From Datnioides undecimradiatus (Eukaryota; Chordata; Actinopteri; Lobotiformes; Datnioididae), in assembly GCA_008933995.1 (NCBI GenBank), contig WARS01000007.1:2916230-2980229 (forward strand): DNA of 64,000 bases. Reading direction: 5' to 3'. This document shows, piece by piece, positions 25,775 through 38,511 of this stretch. Positions within the stretch are counted from its first letter, which is position 1, and each line of letters begins with the position of its first letter. A program made the translations under genes and the position numbers. A model generated the notes under the pieces. It saw nothing but the letters and a program-made list of their open reading frames with translations. It searched no databases and was not told the DNA's origin.

Positions 25775-25797
25775 AACACACACACACACACACACAC
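25775..25797. repeat. (CA)n microsatellite
   Basis: A CA array. A second one lies at 25949-25974. Confidence 0.95.
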
Positions 25798-25948
25798 GCA
25801 TACACCTGTGTATAGTATGCTTGGAAGGTGACAGCTGGTGTAGTGCATTATGAAACACACACACACAGACACACAATTGTCAGTCTTGACTTTTGCGTCC
25901 TGTTTACAGAAGTAGGAGAAGGTGCAGGCATTCTGTTGGGGTATTCTT

Positions 25949-25974
25949 ACACACACACACACACACACACACAC
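25949..25974. repeat. (AC)n microsatellite
   Basis: Uninterrupted AC dinucleotides. Confidence 0.95.
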
Positions 25975-27167
25975 TCATTTTCCCAACATCTCACCACTGA
26001 AACATTGCTGTATTTTAGTAACAAATCATAAATGTTGTAAAATGTATAATTTCCCTGCGCAGACTGACAACGATCAGCAGTTTATCAGACGGTCTCATGA
26101 TAAAGAGAATCATTAATGCACCCAGAGCCCACACTCACATTGTCTCACAAGTGCATGAATGATTTAATCACACACTCTTTGTATATTACAGTATGTGCCG
26201 AGATCATCGTCAAGAAGAATAAATATTAGATAAATATTGTTTTATTAATATCCATATTGTTTTTGACAAGACAATAAAATGCCCATCATAATCTCCCAGA
26301 GCCCTACATGAGGTGCTTGTGTTGCTTTTCATGTGTTTAAAACCTGAAGGGACCAAACCTCAAAAACAGTTCATTGCTAAAAGCCGGATTTCTGTTCTTA
26401 TTAATAATATTCTATGATCATCTCATCATCAGGCAGAAATTAATCAAAAATCAATTATTTTTCTGTTGGCCAGCTAATCAATTAATGCCCTTATTCATTT
26501 CAGGACCAGTTAGGAGTAATGACTTAACACGTTTTGAGAAATGAGTCAGATACCTTGTTATCTGGAGGCTGTCATCGCACCGACTCTACCGCAGCAGCTC
26601 ATACTGAAAGTGCATTTTGGTGCTCGGTAAACCAGCGAGCCCGGTCCGCACTCTGCTCCAACAATAGGAGCCAAGTTGTTGCTCTTTAGGCATTGTGTCG
26701 GTGCTGAATGGGGAGACACGTGTGGGGTCGCGGGTAATCACATCCGCCGCCCCACAGAGCTCCGTTCTGTCGGGGAGGCTCACCTCTCTGGCATCTCACA
26801 CCTTCCCGTCTCAGTCGTCCAATAGGAGTGGCTGGAGAGTATGAGGCTGACAGATAGGAAGTGCTAAGACCCCCATCTGGTGGGGTTAGCGCACAGTACA
26901 CACACACACAGACACACACAGACACAGTGGTAAAGTCTCACCCTTCCCAAAGTACAGACAAGGAGGCAGGCTGTAGCTATGGCAACCTAGAGAGAAGGGA
27001 AATGATTGGGCAAGACTTGGATTTGTTAAGAGCTACTGTATGAAGCCTAGGGCGAGACTTAGTCACTCTTTCTCATTTGGTGAATGCGTGTGTGTTGATA
27101 CAAGAGGGGCTGAGAGGAAGACAAGGAGTCAAGACTTCCCTTACCTTATTCCCCTTCCTGTCTGCCT

Positions 27168-27207
27168 GCCTGTCTGCCTGTCTATGTGTCTGTCTGTCTG
27201 TCTGTCT
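27168..27207. repeat. (TGTC/TGCC)n tetranucleotide repeat
   Basis: Mixed ctgc/ctgt units end in four perfect tgtc units. Confidence 0.85.
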
Positions 27208-30200
27208 TAGCACTCCATCGGTCGTCGGGCTCATATGAGAGCTCAGGCTGAACCCAGCATTTAGTCACTGCAGCACGGTCAATAAACCTGGAAAACTGTG
27301 AACTGCATCCGTTGGTTGCATACGCTCGCATGCCTAATTGAATGAAATGAAACACATCGCAGGGGAGATACCCAGCAGCCACGGCGTAGCTGTGACATCA
27401 AATGGACCAGAGAAGCCAAATGTTTCACTCAGAGACGGGCATATGGTTGCATTTTGCCCTGTAAACTCCCAGTTTGTCTGTGTCATTGAAAGTTTTACTA
27501 CGTGTCTGTTTCCTGATCAGTCTGAAGCAACAATGAAGGATTGCGTGGTGATGACCGAATATAACAAATCATTGCATTATTAATTAATATGTCAATTATT
27601 TCGCCCGTGCATCAGTTTAATTAAGAATGGTGACTTCTGTCCTGATTTCCTGAAAACACAAGGTGACGTCTTTTCCATCCATCTGTCAAAAAATCTAAGA
27701 TATTCACTTTATTTTCAGACAAGACGAGGCAAAGCAGCACTTCCTCACAACTGAGAGGCAGAAATGACACAGTTCAACAGTTATGACTAACTTTCTTTCG
27801 ATGAAACGATCAATTAATTGTTTCCGCTTTACAATAAATACTTAAACAGAGGATCTCAAACAGTTTCGCCACATTAAAGACTTCTTCTCAGTTTAGCTCC
27901 TTTGGATGCAGAGCAACCTGTCACATCACCACAGCTTGAAAAGTAATGCCTGAATATCCTCCTGTATGGCACAGCCCTGCTTTACAGTGTGCTGTCAGCT
28001 AAACATTAGCTATTCCTGTAACATCATAACATGAAATGCGCATTTTCAAAATAGAACACATCAGAATATCTTTTGGAGCTGTTTTCCACGTTCCCTCTTG
28101 GTGTGTCGGCTTTTATTGGTGGTTCCATGCGGGGCGTCTAAGCTGCGCCTCCTACGCTGCGTTAGTGTCAAAGGCACTTTGTTCTATAGGCTCCTACACA
28201 TATATGTGTGTGTGCACATGTGTGTTCCGCTGCAGAATTGGGTAGTGTTATACATTTAAGCCCTTGTTCAGCGCTGAACGTGCGGTATTATGTGATTTTA
28301 GGGACCCACGCCTGGACACACATGTGTGCCCGCAAACCTGCAGCGGCCGTATGGATAACGGGGGTGTGATGTTTGAGACAGAGGTGTCTTTGTAGACTGT
28401 GAATCACAACCAAAGACATGGGCTCTGTGTGTGGACATGTGTTACTCGTGTTGTGGAGGCAGCAGTCACAGCATGAGGACATAATGATGTAAGTCCTTTA
28501 AATTTGGGTGAAAACTTGGAAATGAGTGTACTTTGCAGCCTCGGTGCGTGACTTGGTGCGTGAATTAGCGTGTAACAGAACAGTTAACTCACTCTAGACG
28601 ACTTTCCTTAAACAGACTGAACATCGATGGTTGCCCACGTGCTTTAAGGAAACTGCTAGCCTAGCAAAGAGTTGCTGCAACACGCCTTCCCTCAGCGCAG
28701 ATGCCATCTATCTGCTCGTCTACCACTTTTTTTCCAGGACAAAGGCGGCGAAGAACCCTTTGATCAATAGTGGAGAGATACAATGCTGAAAAAGCATTTC
28801 ATTGTCTTCCTTTCTCAATTAAAATCGGTTCTTTTCTTAATTGGACTCTGGGTCTTCAGAGAACTTGGAGGTTTTAATTCAAACCCAACATAAAAGCTGA
28901 TCTGTCTGTGTGTGTGTGTGTTGCAGCGTTCCTAGAAACTCTGTACCATTCTCGCATCAGACCTGCAGTATAGCATAATGTACAGCATAACTGTTTTAAG
29001 CCTATTCATTTTTGATGTGTACTAGAGTAGATAAGTGGTTCATTCTCCAACTCAAATCCTGTGATTCAGCCGGTCACTAGATCATTTGTTTTATAGGAGA
29101 GAGCCGTTTGATTCCCCTGAACACCGGAACACCATAAAGAGATGCAGGCGGCAGTAAATTGCTCTGTAATGGCTGTATCTGCATGAGCTTAAACAACAGG
29201 CTGGACCTGAAAGCTCCCTGGCACCGCTCGCTCTCTGCTTCCCTAACATGTTCATACACACACACACACCTCTGACGCTGTGCATTAGGCTTGTATCAGC
29301 ATCTTCCTCCCCCCCCCTCACCTCTCCTGTTTCACTGCTGCACTCTGCACCCAGGAGGGACGCAAACATGGAGTTCAACCGTATCTTTTGTATACAAGCC
29401 GGGTCTTCTTAGCTCCTTCTCATCCACATGTTCATGTTGTCCATCACCTGACAGCCCCCGCCCACCCGTCCCGCCGCAGCCCGTCTTACCCTTCACCCTC
29501 TAGTTCTTTCCTGATTGGAATTCTAAAGCAAAGGCTAAGGCAGTGGACATCTATGAATAGGCCAGTCTAGCAGAACCAATTCCAGGGCTTCCTCCACTCT
29601 GTGTGTGGATGTGCTGTGCATGAATGTGCATGCTGCTATTACACAGGTGTGCATTTGTGGGTAAAGAGAGCTCTTTCTTCCTCTCAGGCTTGTGCTTCCT
29701 GTGCAGCATTTATTTATTTGCACGTCGGTGTATGTATTATACTTTTGTCTGGTTACCTGCACCTCAGGCTTGAAAATGTACCCAACCGTGCTCCCATACA
29801 CACACACACGCACTGTATACACACACACACTGGGCCCCAAATTAATTCAGAAAATTGTGTTTAAACGTTTCCAGACGCGTGCGAACCGGCAGCGTGTAGG
29901 CGAGAGCATCACCGCAATGAAAATGATTTACAACGGAGATTATCTGGATTAGGATTACATGTAATATTTTTAAATTGTGAATGAGGCTAGGGATACTCTC
30001 TCACATCATAATTACTATTAGAGTGTATGAATATTAAAAAGGGATTGTCATTTTCATTTTTCTTCCACAAATTCAACGGCGAAACAAATGGAACGATCCA
30101 TTATGTATTTGTGGAGGCACGCCGGCGTGCTTTCAGGAGTGAGATCAACTAACGCGCTTCTCATGACACGTCAGTCCCACTCGGGCTCAGAGCTCGGGCG

Positions 30201-32850
30201 TGTTTTCACCGACTGCAATATTAATTAAATGATTAAGGAACGACTAAAGAAGCAGCATTTCCCGATTGGTCCGTGATGATCATAAAGCCATAAAGCCAGC
30301 CAAGCCAATGCCAGACAACAGACAGTGAAATCAACAGTGTCACCGTATTGCATTGCAAAACAGCAAGAAGTGGTAGCATGTAGCGTAGTTATGTGGTCAA
30401 AAATATTGTTTTTAATATATGTAGAACTGAAAGTGGCGGTGCGGTAACCCTATGGGCTATGACAAGTTTTCTAAGAGGATTCGAAAACCTTCAGTCATCT
30501 TAAAAGGCAGTTTCAGCTCACACTTGATTAAGTGGAGGTGACTAGCTTAACAGTGAAGGTGACTCATAGAGCTGGACAGTGCTGAGCTTTATTCAGGGAG
30601 GTACTCGACCCTGGTCGGTCGCTAACGAGCCTGATTTCTCCCGGGTTTGCGTTCACCTACTCAGGTTCTCATACCACCTACTGCAGCGTAAAATCACGTC
30701 TGAGATGATGTCTCTGTTTACGCTCTGCCGTGCCGTTGCCTCGCAGCTTGACACCCGGCCTCTTATTTCTCACTATGCAGTAATACTTTTCAAATGAGAT
30801 GTGAAGGATGGGCAAATTAAATAACGCTGTCGACTGAAGGTTTATTTTCCTCTCTCATGAGCACTCTATGGAGAACACGTGTCAGTCACTGGAGACCATT
30901 ATCTGACAGTATGTCTCCATTAACCCCATGTCGGAGTGCTCTGCTGCAGACGGTGGAAGACAAACACATCCGTGATGAGTGGCTTCTGTCTTGTATTCTC
31001 CATCTTTGGACTGATTCAACAGACAGGTTAGCATGATGAAGCCTCATATGTGCTGTACTGAACAACTGTCAGTATCAAACTCAGCTGACTAACATGTTTC
31101 CATGAAGATCAGTCTCCGGCGTGACGCGCTGATGCTGCACCTGCTCTCTGCCATGTTCCTTCCCACCCCTGCGTATGGATCTCAGCGGGCGCGTGCAGGC
31201 TGCGTGTTCTATTTACATACGACGTGCGAACTTTCAGCAAAAACAAGACGAGCGTCAGCGCCTTCTCCAGTTCCCACCAGACGCACTTTATTGTTGTCTC
31301 ATCTTGTTTGCCGGCTGTCCAACTGCGCATGGTGTTTCTGTCCAGAGTGCGCAAAATAAAAAGGGGGATGGGATGAAGCGGCATGTGCGACATCTTCTTC
31401 TTTTAATGGTGTGTAACACAGCGCACACGCCCGGTTTGGAATGCCCTTTCAAGTTCTACGGGAAGACTGTGCTTGTTAGTTTCATGTGTGTGCTTGTGAC
31501 CTGCAATCAGAATGTGACTGGGAACCAGTTTATCTTGCAGGACCATGACATTACATTCTTTAAACCGACCAACGCCCACTTCGGTTATGCTCTATTACGA
31601 AGGTGTGACTGCTTCTCCAAACAACACAAAGCAAATACTCCATATTTGCTCCGCTTTGATTTTTTTTTGGCTGGGCGACGGCGTCTCGTTCTCGCAGGAG
31701 GGTGCACCCGCCGCCTGTTGGCCGTATCCAGTTTGTCAGGATCGTGGCTGTCAGGCTGCGCTTGATTACACAGGGTTTAACAGGGTTGAGGTTGTTTAAC
31801 TCACGAGCACGGACTGTTTTCTGTTTTGCAGTAGTCCACCAATTGATTTGCAATTGTGCAAACCGAGGCCAACGAGATTCATCTGCGTGATCAATTAGTG
31901 GTGCCTATAGATGGTTTAGCTCTTTAGGAAGAGGACAGTGTACCTAAAAACCACAAAGTAAGTAAACCAGTGATAAGAAAGTAAGATGTGAGAAACGATA
32001 ACGCGTAAGTTTAAGTTTATTCTGCCATGAACACAAACCATGTGAGCAGCATGGTTCACGAACCCACCGCTATAGTTTCGTTTCACATGAGAGTCTGGAA
32101 CGACTGTGGCAATGGTAGATAGGCAAACGGGGGTTTTCATTATATAACAGAAGTAGCTGCAAACCACATATATCCTCCTCCTCTGATGAAACGGTTTGCT
32201 GAAGGTGGTTAGAAGGTGAAAAGCTGCACTTGGAGTAAAGCTGTGGCTCTTTGTGCAGAAGGTGCAGTCACACGGTGGTGGGACTGTTTCTGTAATGACG
32301 CTCAAACTGGTCATTGAGGTAAAAACACTACAAAGTCCTCTGCAAACCCGTGGCACTTCGATCTGTGTGCATTGAAAGCAAATGTGGAAGTGAAATTGAT
32401 GTTGCGTGCATGTTTTTATGTCACAACGCACGCAAACGACCCACTTCCTCCCTGTTTGTCTGTCAGTGTGTTTGCACGCTCTCACAGACAGTCTGTGGTT
32501 CCACTCTTCTTGTACCCCTCTCCTGATCTCTGTGCCCTCGCCCTCCTGCCCTTTCTGGAGATGTTTGCAGGACGGAGAGCAGAAAGTAATCTGAGGGTGG
32601 CACCTGGCTGGGTGCCGAATGCAGGCTTTAGTCTCTCGGCCGCTCTTTGTTCAGTCCCCTCTCTGGCCTGGCTGTGTTCCAGCGTAGTCGTGTGTGTTCG
32701 AGTGCATATCTTTATTTGCACTTTTACATGTTTTTACACCCCAAGCTTTGCCGGTCAGCTGCCCGGCGTGTGACTCGAGCCAAGCCCGAACACGATTCTT
32801 AAGTGCCGTCGCAGTGATGTTCGCTGACCTCTGAACTCTTGCCTTCTCAG

Positions 32851-32956
32851 GTGGAGAACCCCGCCTGCTCTGACACCGTGACTCCAGACAGACGCAGCGG
32901 CCGACGGACGCTGAAAACGAAGCGGGCAGATAAACAGGCAGGGAGGACAGAGGGAG
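32851..32956 (+). other. Candidate internal untranslated exon (106 bp)
   Basis: A good acceptor (actcttgccttctcag, AG 32849-32850) and a perfect donor (GAG|gtgagt at 32957) bracket 106 bp that is GC-richer than its flanks. One frame is open throughout (VENPACSDTV...), but 35 open codons are not significant by themselves and I do not recognise the peptide. A 5' UTR exon of strbp is the simplest reading. A coding exon of an unknown transcript is the alternative. Confidence 0.4.
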
Positions 32957-34124
32957 GTGAGTGAAATGAATCCCGGAATCTCCGTTCTTATCTCGGTGTC
33001 TGCATACGTCTGCGCGCTCAGTATCCTGCGCCGTGCTGGGGCTCTGTATGCGACGGGCCCTCTGCAGCACCGGTGGCTCAGTGTTTACAGAGCGGCCCAA
33101 TCAGCCGGAAAACAAGCGAAGCCCTGTAGCAGAGAGGTTGGTTCACACCCCTGCTGAACCCAAGACTGTGTGTGTTTGTGTGCACATACGAGAGTTTGTG
33201 TGTATGCCGCTACCGTCCTGAGTTTACGAGATCTGTCTCTTCTCTCTGACTTCCTATGTATATCTCATACCCTCCTACTGTCCCTGTCTGCTGCCCTGAC
33301 TGTACCCATCTGTGTATGACATGAAACAAAGCCTCACATTAATCTTGTGGTCTGTCCGTCAGCGTTAATGCACTCTGAGGATGCTTGTAGGTCAGAGCCA
33401 TGTTTTTTGATCACAGCTGGTCGGGGGCTGTGGTCCGAGCGGTTGCAGAGTTCACTCCCTGCTTCGGTAAACCGCCTACTTACGTATGTAAAGTAGCTTT
33501 TATGCAATTCAGCCGGCAGCCTTCCCCCACTATCATCTCAGTGGGAGTGTTTTGGGGTCTGCGCGCGCGTGTTTATGTGTAAATAATTGATCGCTGTAGA
33601 GGCTTTAGCGGCTCAGCGGTGAGACTGAACCGAGCCGGAGAGGGCTGCTCCACTGCTCCACCAGTGGAACTGCGCCGCGTCTGCTGCTGCAGTGGCCTCA
33701 CCTGTTGGTGTTCCCATCGGTGGGATACTGCAGAAACAACTAGTCAATGAATCGCAGCTAATTTATGCGAATGTTACCCGGCAACTTCAGTGAGATCTGA
33801 GCCGAATAAATCATTAAATTCATTTTTAAGCAAAATACAACCGATTTTCTGTTGGAGATGTCACTTTGAGCTGTGTTCCATTTTTCAGAATAAATCATAC
33901 ATCTTCAAACTAAAAATCCATAAACTGGTAGTGATTGATAGTTCAGACTGTGTTTAGCAGGTAATGAGCTGACCAGTGTTTCCTGGTTACTTCCTGTGTT
34001 TGACATACTGCTGTTTCTCATCTGCTGTTTCCTCCACTCTCTTATTTTTCAGTTTCCTCTTTCCCTTTCTTTATCTCTCTCAGCCTTCCACCACTAAACG
34101 TCTTTCCTCCTTTCTGCCACGGCC

Positions 34125-34280
34125 TCGCTTCCCTCTTCTTCCTCTTCTTCTTCTTCTTGCTGTGTGTCATTCCTTCTCTCTTCCTTGCCCCTTAGCTGCA
34201 GTGTCCTTGAGAAAGCAGTGACTTTGCCGGTGAGCGCAGCGGAGCGCATCACTCTCCCTCTTTCTCTCTCTCTCTCTTTT
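34125..34280. repeat. CTT/TTC and TC simple repeats
   Basis: A TTC trinucleotide run at about 34138-34157 is followed by a TC run at about 34258-34278. Confidence 0.85.
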
Positions 34281-36279
34281 GCTTCACACGCTCTCTCGCT
34301 GACACTCACTTGAACACACACACACACTTGGAAGGTCCACGGCAACACTGTCAAGCGGAACCAGCCCTTACAAGTCTCTTTCCTTTAGTCTCCATAAATA
34401 ATTCATCAGCAGCAACATTGGCGGCACTTTATGCAAATATTGACAAACCTATTGCGGAGAAAAATTGAGACGGTTGTTTCCTGTGTTGAGCACAATTTCT
34501 GCCCACTTACTGATTCCTGAAAACATCCGGTAAATCATCAGCAGATTGCTGCTACGGGCCAGGATACCTTAGAGTCGCGGCACGGCGGAGCGCTCCCCAA
34601 ATAAGCTGTTTGTAAGGACGTAAAAGTGGGTCAGGTCGGTGAAAGCTGGTTCAGCGCTTGTGCCCGCTTGTCACTCGGACCCCGCGATGAAACGCTGTGT
34701 CGCATCAAAGGTGGCCGTAAAAGAGGCGACCGCCACATTTACGCTTTAATTCAATAAATTCACCCTCAGATTTAGGAATAGTCCATTTAATGCATGATTT
34801 CAATTACTCTTCCTCAAGGTTTGTTACCGAATTCGGACAAATTGCCCTCAGGTGATACTGTAGACAGCCTGCCAGCATGGGAACACGATCCCCCCCGTGC
34901 CCTCCTCCTCCTCATTAAAGGTGCCCTGTACTAATCTTGGATCATGACGGCCCATTGTCACAGTTTTCCGTAGCTTTTGAAATATAGATGGAGTCTGATT
35001 GTCTGGTTGTAAGGTGAGATCTTATAGTCTCTGGATGGCGTTTGTTCTCGTTGGTCTCTCTTTTCCACTGGAGTTCATACTGGGTCACTGCTTTTTCCTG
35101 CCGCCTCGTGTGCTTTCTGCAGGAGATCAGGTGTCTTACGGTTGCCTAGGTGCGCTGCTGTATGTGGCAGATGCTTTGTTGTTATTGCATTATAAATCTT
35201 TAGCATAGATGACATCAGGTTGAAATAATCCTATTGATTATGACACAAAACATGGTGGAATCTACTATTTTCTAATATTTATAATATAATATGTATAATA
35301 ATCTTTATAATGACTTCCTGAGAGTGTCTGTGTGCCGCCATGTTATCTCTCTCGCTCTCTCTGCCTCTGCGTGTATCTCCCTCACTCTTCCTTATGTTTG
35401 TCCCGCGTTCAGCAGAAAGTGCCTCCGTAGCCATGGCGACCAATCCCAAGGGGAAAAGTTGAGGCTGAATCTCTTTCTCGCTCTCTTTTCCCTCCTTTGT
35501 CTCACGCCTTGTTGCAATCTAATTCTTTCATCGCACGCAATCACACACGCGCGCGCGCAAACACGTGCGAGAGCATAACGCACTCTCGCACGCCGCACAG
35601 TGAGTCACAGCGTTGTTTTGGTTTCGTTTCAGTTAAGCGCCGGTGTAAAATATGTGAACTAATTGCCGAGGAACAGTTAAACCTGGGGACAGAGTTATGG
35701 ATTTTCCTTTTTTTGTTCCTGCCTGTTAATGAACACGACTGGAACACCTCAGCCTCTGAACACTGAAGTCTCACGCGCACACGAAGGAGGAGGATGGAGA
35801 GACAAGGTGGAGTCATTTCATAAGAATTAGGTTTGAAAGAGCGTTACAGAGGGTAAACATCACATCCTGCATGTATATGTGACCACGTGGGTCATCCTGA
35901 GTGTGTCTGGACCCGTCAGCCCCCTCTAACACCTGTATTTACACGTTTCTTAACCTTAACGACTCGCAGCTCGCACCCGTCTGATAACACAATATGTTAT
36001 TGTGCTAATTAATCATTTAAAACAGTTTAATGGAAATAAGCCTGTGAGCTTTAAAATAATTGGAATTAGCCCTTTAAATGTGTAAGTCTCAGTCTGCGGT
36101 CTGAATGGAGGCGGCCGCGGGCGAGCCACGGGGAGGGAAAGACAAACACGTTTTTTAAAAAAGAGAGACTTTAAATGTGCAGGAAATACAATTTAGTGGA
36201 TTGCTGAATATTAATTATGTTGAATGAATTCTTAATGATGAGTCCCGGTCATGTGGTTAGCTCACTTTAATATAAAACC

Positions 36280-36835
36280 TTTGGGTGTCAGGCTTTTCTC
36301 CTCTTCTTTCACTTTCATTCATCCCTTCCTTCTTATCCTTATTCCCTTCGCACCCTCTCTCTTGTCCTTTCATCCTCCTCCCTCCCCTTCTTTCCTTCCT
36401 TCCTTCCCTCCTTCCTGTCTCCACCTTTCTCCACTTCTCCACTCTCTCCCCCCACTTTCTTCTTTCTGTTCTTCCCTTCTCGTTTTTCAATATTCCCACA
36501 TTTATTCTCCATTGTTCCCTTCCTCTGGCCTTGCATCTCCCACCGTATGGCTCTATTATTCCTCTCTAAAGCAGTCCCATCCTGTCATTCTCCCCTTCTC
36601 CCGATTCCATGTAATCTCCCACCCTCCACCTCCCCCACACACAGTCTCACCTATCTCCCTCTCTCCGCCGCACACTGTAAACCTTCCGAGCTCAGCTCAT
36701 TTCTACCGTTTCCCTCTGCTATCGCCTTGTTTCTGACCTCCCCTGCACGTCTTCCCCATCAACCCCCCCCTCCCTCACTCCTCCTTTTCCTTCCTTTCTC
36801 CCTTGCAGTCCCTCCGTCTTCTCCCCTGAGTCGGA
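36280..36835. repeat. Long pyrimidine-rich (C/T) stretch
   Basis: About 550 bp in which the + strand is overwhelmingly C and T, with ccttccttcc-type units and few purines. Open frames on both strands here are low-complexity (Ser/Pro/Phe/Leu or Arg/Glu/Gly) and not genes. Confidence 0.85.
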
Positions 36836-38126
36836 GAGACAGGCAGGAAGGAAGTGTGTAATGAAACAGCCATATCGAGCACACTGCCCAAATTGACCTG
36901 GAATGAATGGAGTCACTGATCGGCTCCAGTGCAGATGAAGAAGCGAGGGGGAGGGGGGGAGGGGAATGAAGCGGCCTAATGTAGCACACATTTTATGAAT
37001 ACAGCTATCAGACAGAGCGAGTACACAAACATGTTTACTGTGTCTATCTGTGAATCAAACGGCACGGCCAACAACACCGCGTTAACTCACAGGAATGATA
37101 TCCCACCGCTAATGAGCTGCATTTCAAACTAACTTTGTTCCGGCTGAGTTTCGCCTGAATTATCGACGGCTGGCAAAGTCCGTGGAGGCGATCTGCATTC
37201 AGGAGATCCTCTCGCAGGGGCAGACACGCGAGGCGGCGGCTACAGAGCGGGAAAATTAAGAAAAACACCTGGCAAGCAGGGAGAGACGGAACGACAGGAC
37301 GGACGCGGCGTGTAAGATTCTATCATTCCTGTGAAATTAATTCCTTAAAACTACCTGATCCCTCGGCGTGATGGGGCTTTTGTAATGCATCCCCCTAATC
37401 TCCTCATCTGTCACCACCCATCACACCACGGCCTTCATTAATGAAAATGGACACAGGGACAGATAAATAGAGAACGCACGCGCCACCGGGATACAAGCAG
37501 TGCTACAGTACGCGAGTGTGTGTGTGTTTGTTTGCCAGCCTGTCGGCCGGCGTGTTTTGAGGGGTAGCAGCCCATTAGAGAATTAGTCCACATCTGGACA
37601 ACCCTAGCTGTCCTCGTGCGCCCACGACTCGTAACATACAGTAAATGCGTCAGAGTAGGGAGATCGACCGCCGATCCACCGGAGTTTATCGTTCTCCGTG
37701 TAGATAATGAATGAGGTGATGGTTCAGTAAGTTAATAATTTGTATATTAGTTTTGCAGCGAAACCCAACCCTGCTTTGTAGCCTCACTGTAACAGCTCGT
37801 ATATGCGAATGTGTGTTTAATAACAGTTACATATGCACAAACCTGCTCGGACAAACACACACACACACAAAAGGGTGGGGGTGTGACAGCTTTGTGTGTT
37901 GGCAAACATGAGCTTAGCAGTGAAGAGCCTTTCAAGCAGGATTAAGCTGCTAAGTGTCAATGGAACAGACAAGTAGGCCACAGACCACTGGGATATCACT
38001 TACACTGCAACAGTCAGTGTCACTGTGTCCGTGCGTGTGCGTTACGCTGTCGTATGTAAATGTAGAGGTCAGTGCCAGGAGGTGTGATGCAGATTCATGA
38101 GGGGGAAAGAGAGAGGAGGAAATCAG

Positions 38127-38129
<3 letters not shown>

Positions 38130-38160
<31 letters not shown>
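38130..38160. repeat. (AC)n microsatellite
   Basis: Uninterrupted AC array, about 15 units. Confidence 0.95.
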
Positions 38161-38165
<5 letters not shown>

Positions 38166-38477
38166 GGTCTTCTCATAGACTGTGGACTGTGGCGCCTCGG
38201 CAGAGCCCTGGCAGGACCATCTGTTCCTGCTGAAATCAGCACAGCAGGAGCCTACCAGTGCGCGGACACACACACACAAACACGCACAGTTGCGGCAGTC
38301 AGTTCTGGCATAGTGATAGTCTATTTATTCCCCACACTGACGCAGGAAAGTACTCATTTGTGTGGGTGTATGTGTGTGTATGTGTGTTAAGTTTTCAGTT
38401 AAAAGTAAAGTAACCCATGGCGATGACAGGTGTACCTGGGATGACTAATGCTAAGCTGATTCTGTGGTGGCGTGGAT

Positions 38478-38478
<1 letters not shown>

Positions 38479-38509
<31 letters not shown>
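38479..38509. repeat. (CA)n microsatellite
   Basis: Uninterrupted CA array. A shorter one follows near 38634-38650. Confidence 0.95.

Positions 38510-38511
<2 letters not shown>

Larger units (their letters stand above)
20721..32850 (+). other. Probable 5' intron sequence of strbp, second part
   Basis: No recognisable exon was found. It contains a G-quadruplex-type run (20817-20848), CA arrays (21466-21489, 25775-25797, 25949-25974), CT arrays (24445-24492), a pure pyrimidine 16-mer repeat (25449-25526) and a TGTC-type repeat (about 27168-27207). A 196-residue open frame at 31175-31765 is within chance expectation and matches nothing I know. Confidence 0.5.

Noticed and set aside
30117..30130. 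14-bp palindrome gcacgccggcgtgc
   Set aside because: Short GC palindromes of this size can occur by chance in 64 kb, and nothing nearby suggests function.
31175..31765. Plus-strand open frame of about 196 codons
   Set aside because: An ORF of this length is expected about once by chance in 64 kb on both strands. It has no recognised motif and no matching exon signals.
34999..35208. Hydrophobic 69-codon frame that looks like membrane segments
   Set aside because: It is short, has no homology I recognise and no supporting splice or start context, and T-rich DNA yields hydrophobic frames readily.
36251..36861. Several long frames on both strands in the C/T-rich stretch
   Set aside because: Pyrimidine-rich DNA lacks stop codons on one strand; the peptides are Ser/Pro/Leu/Phe or Arg/Glu/Gly low complexity.
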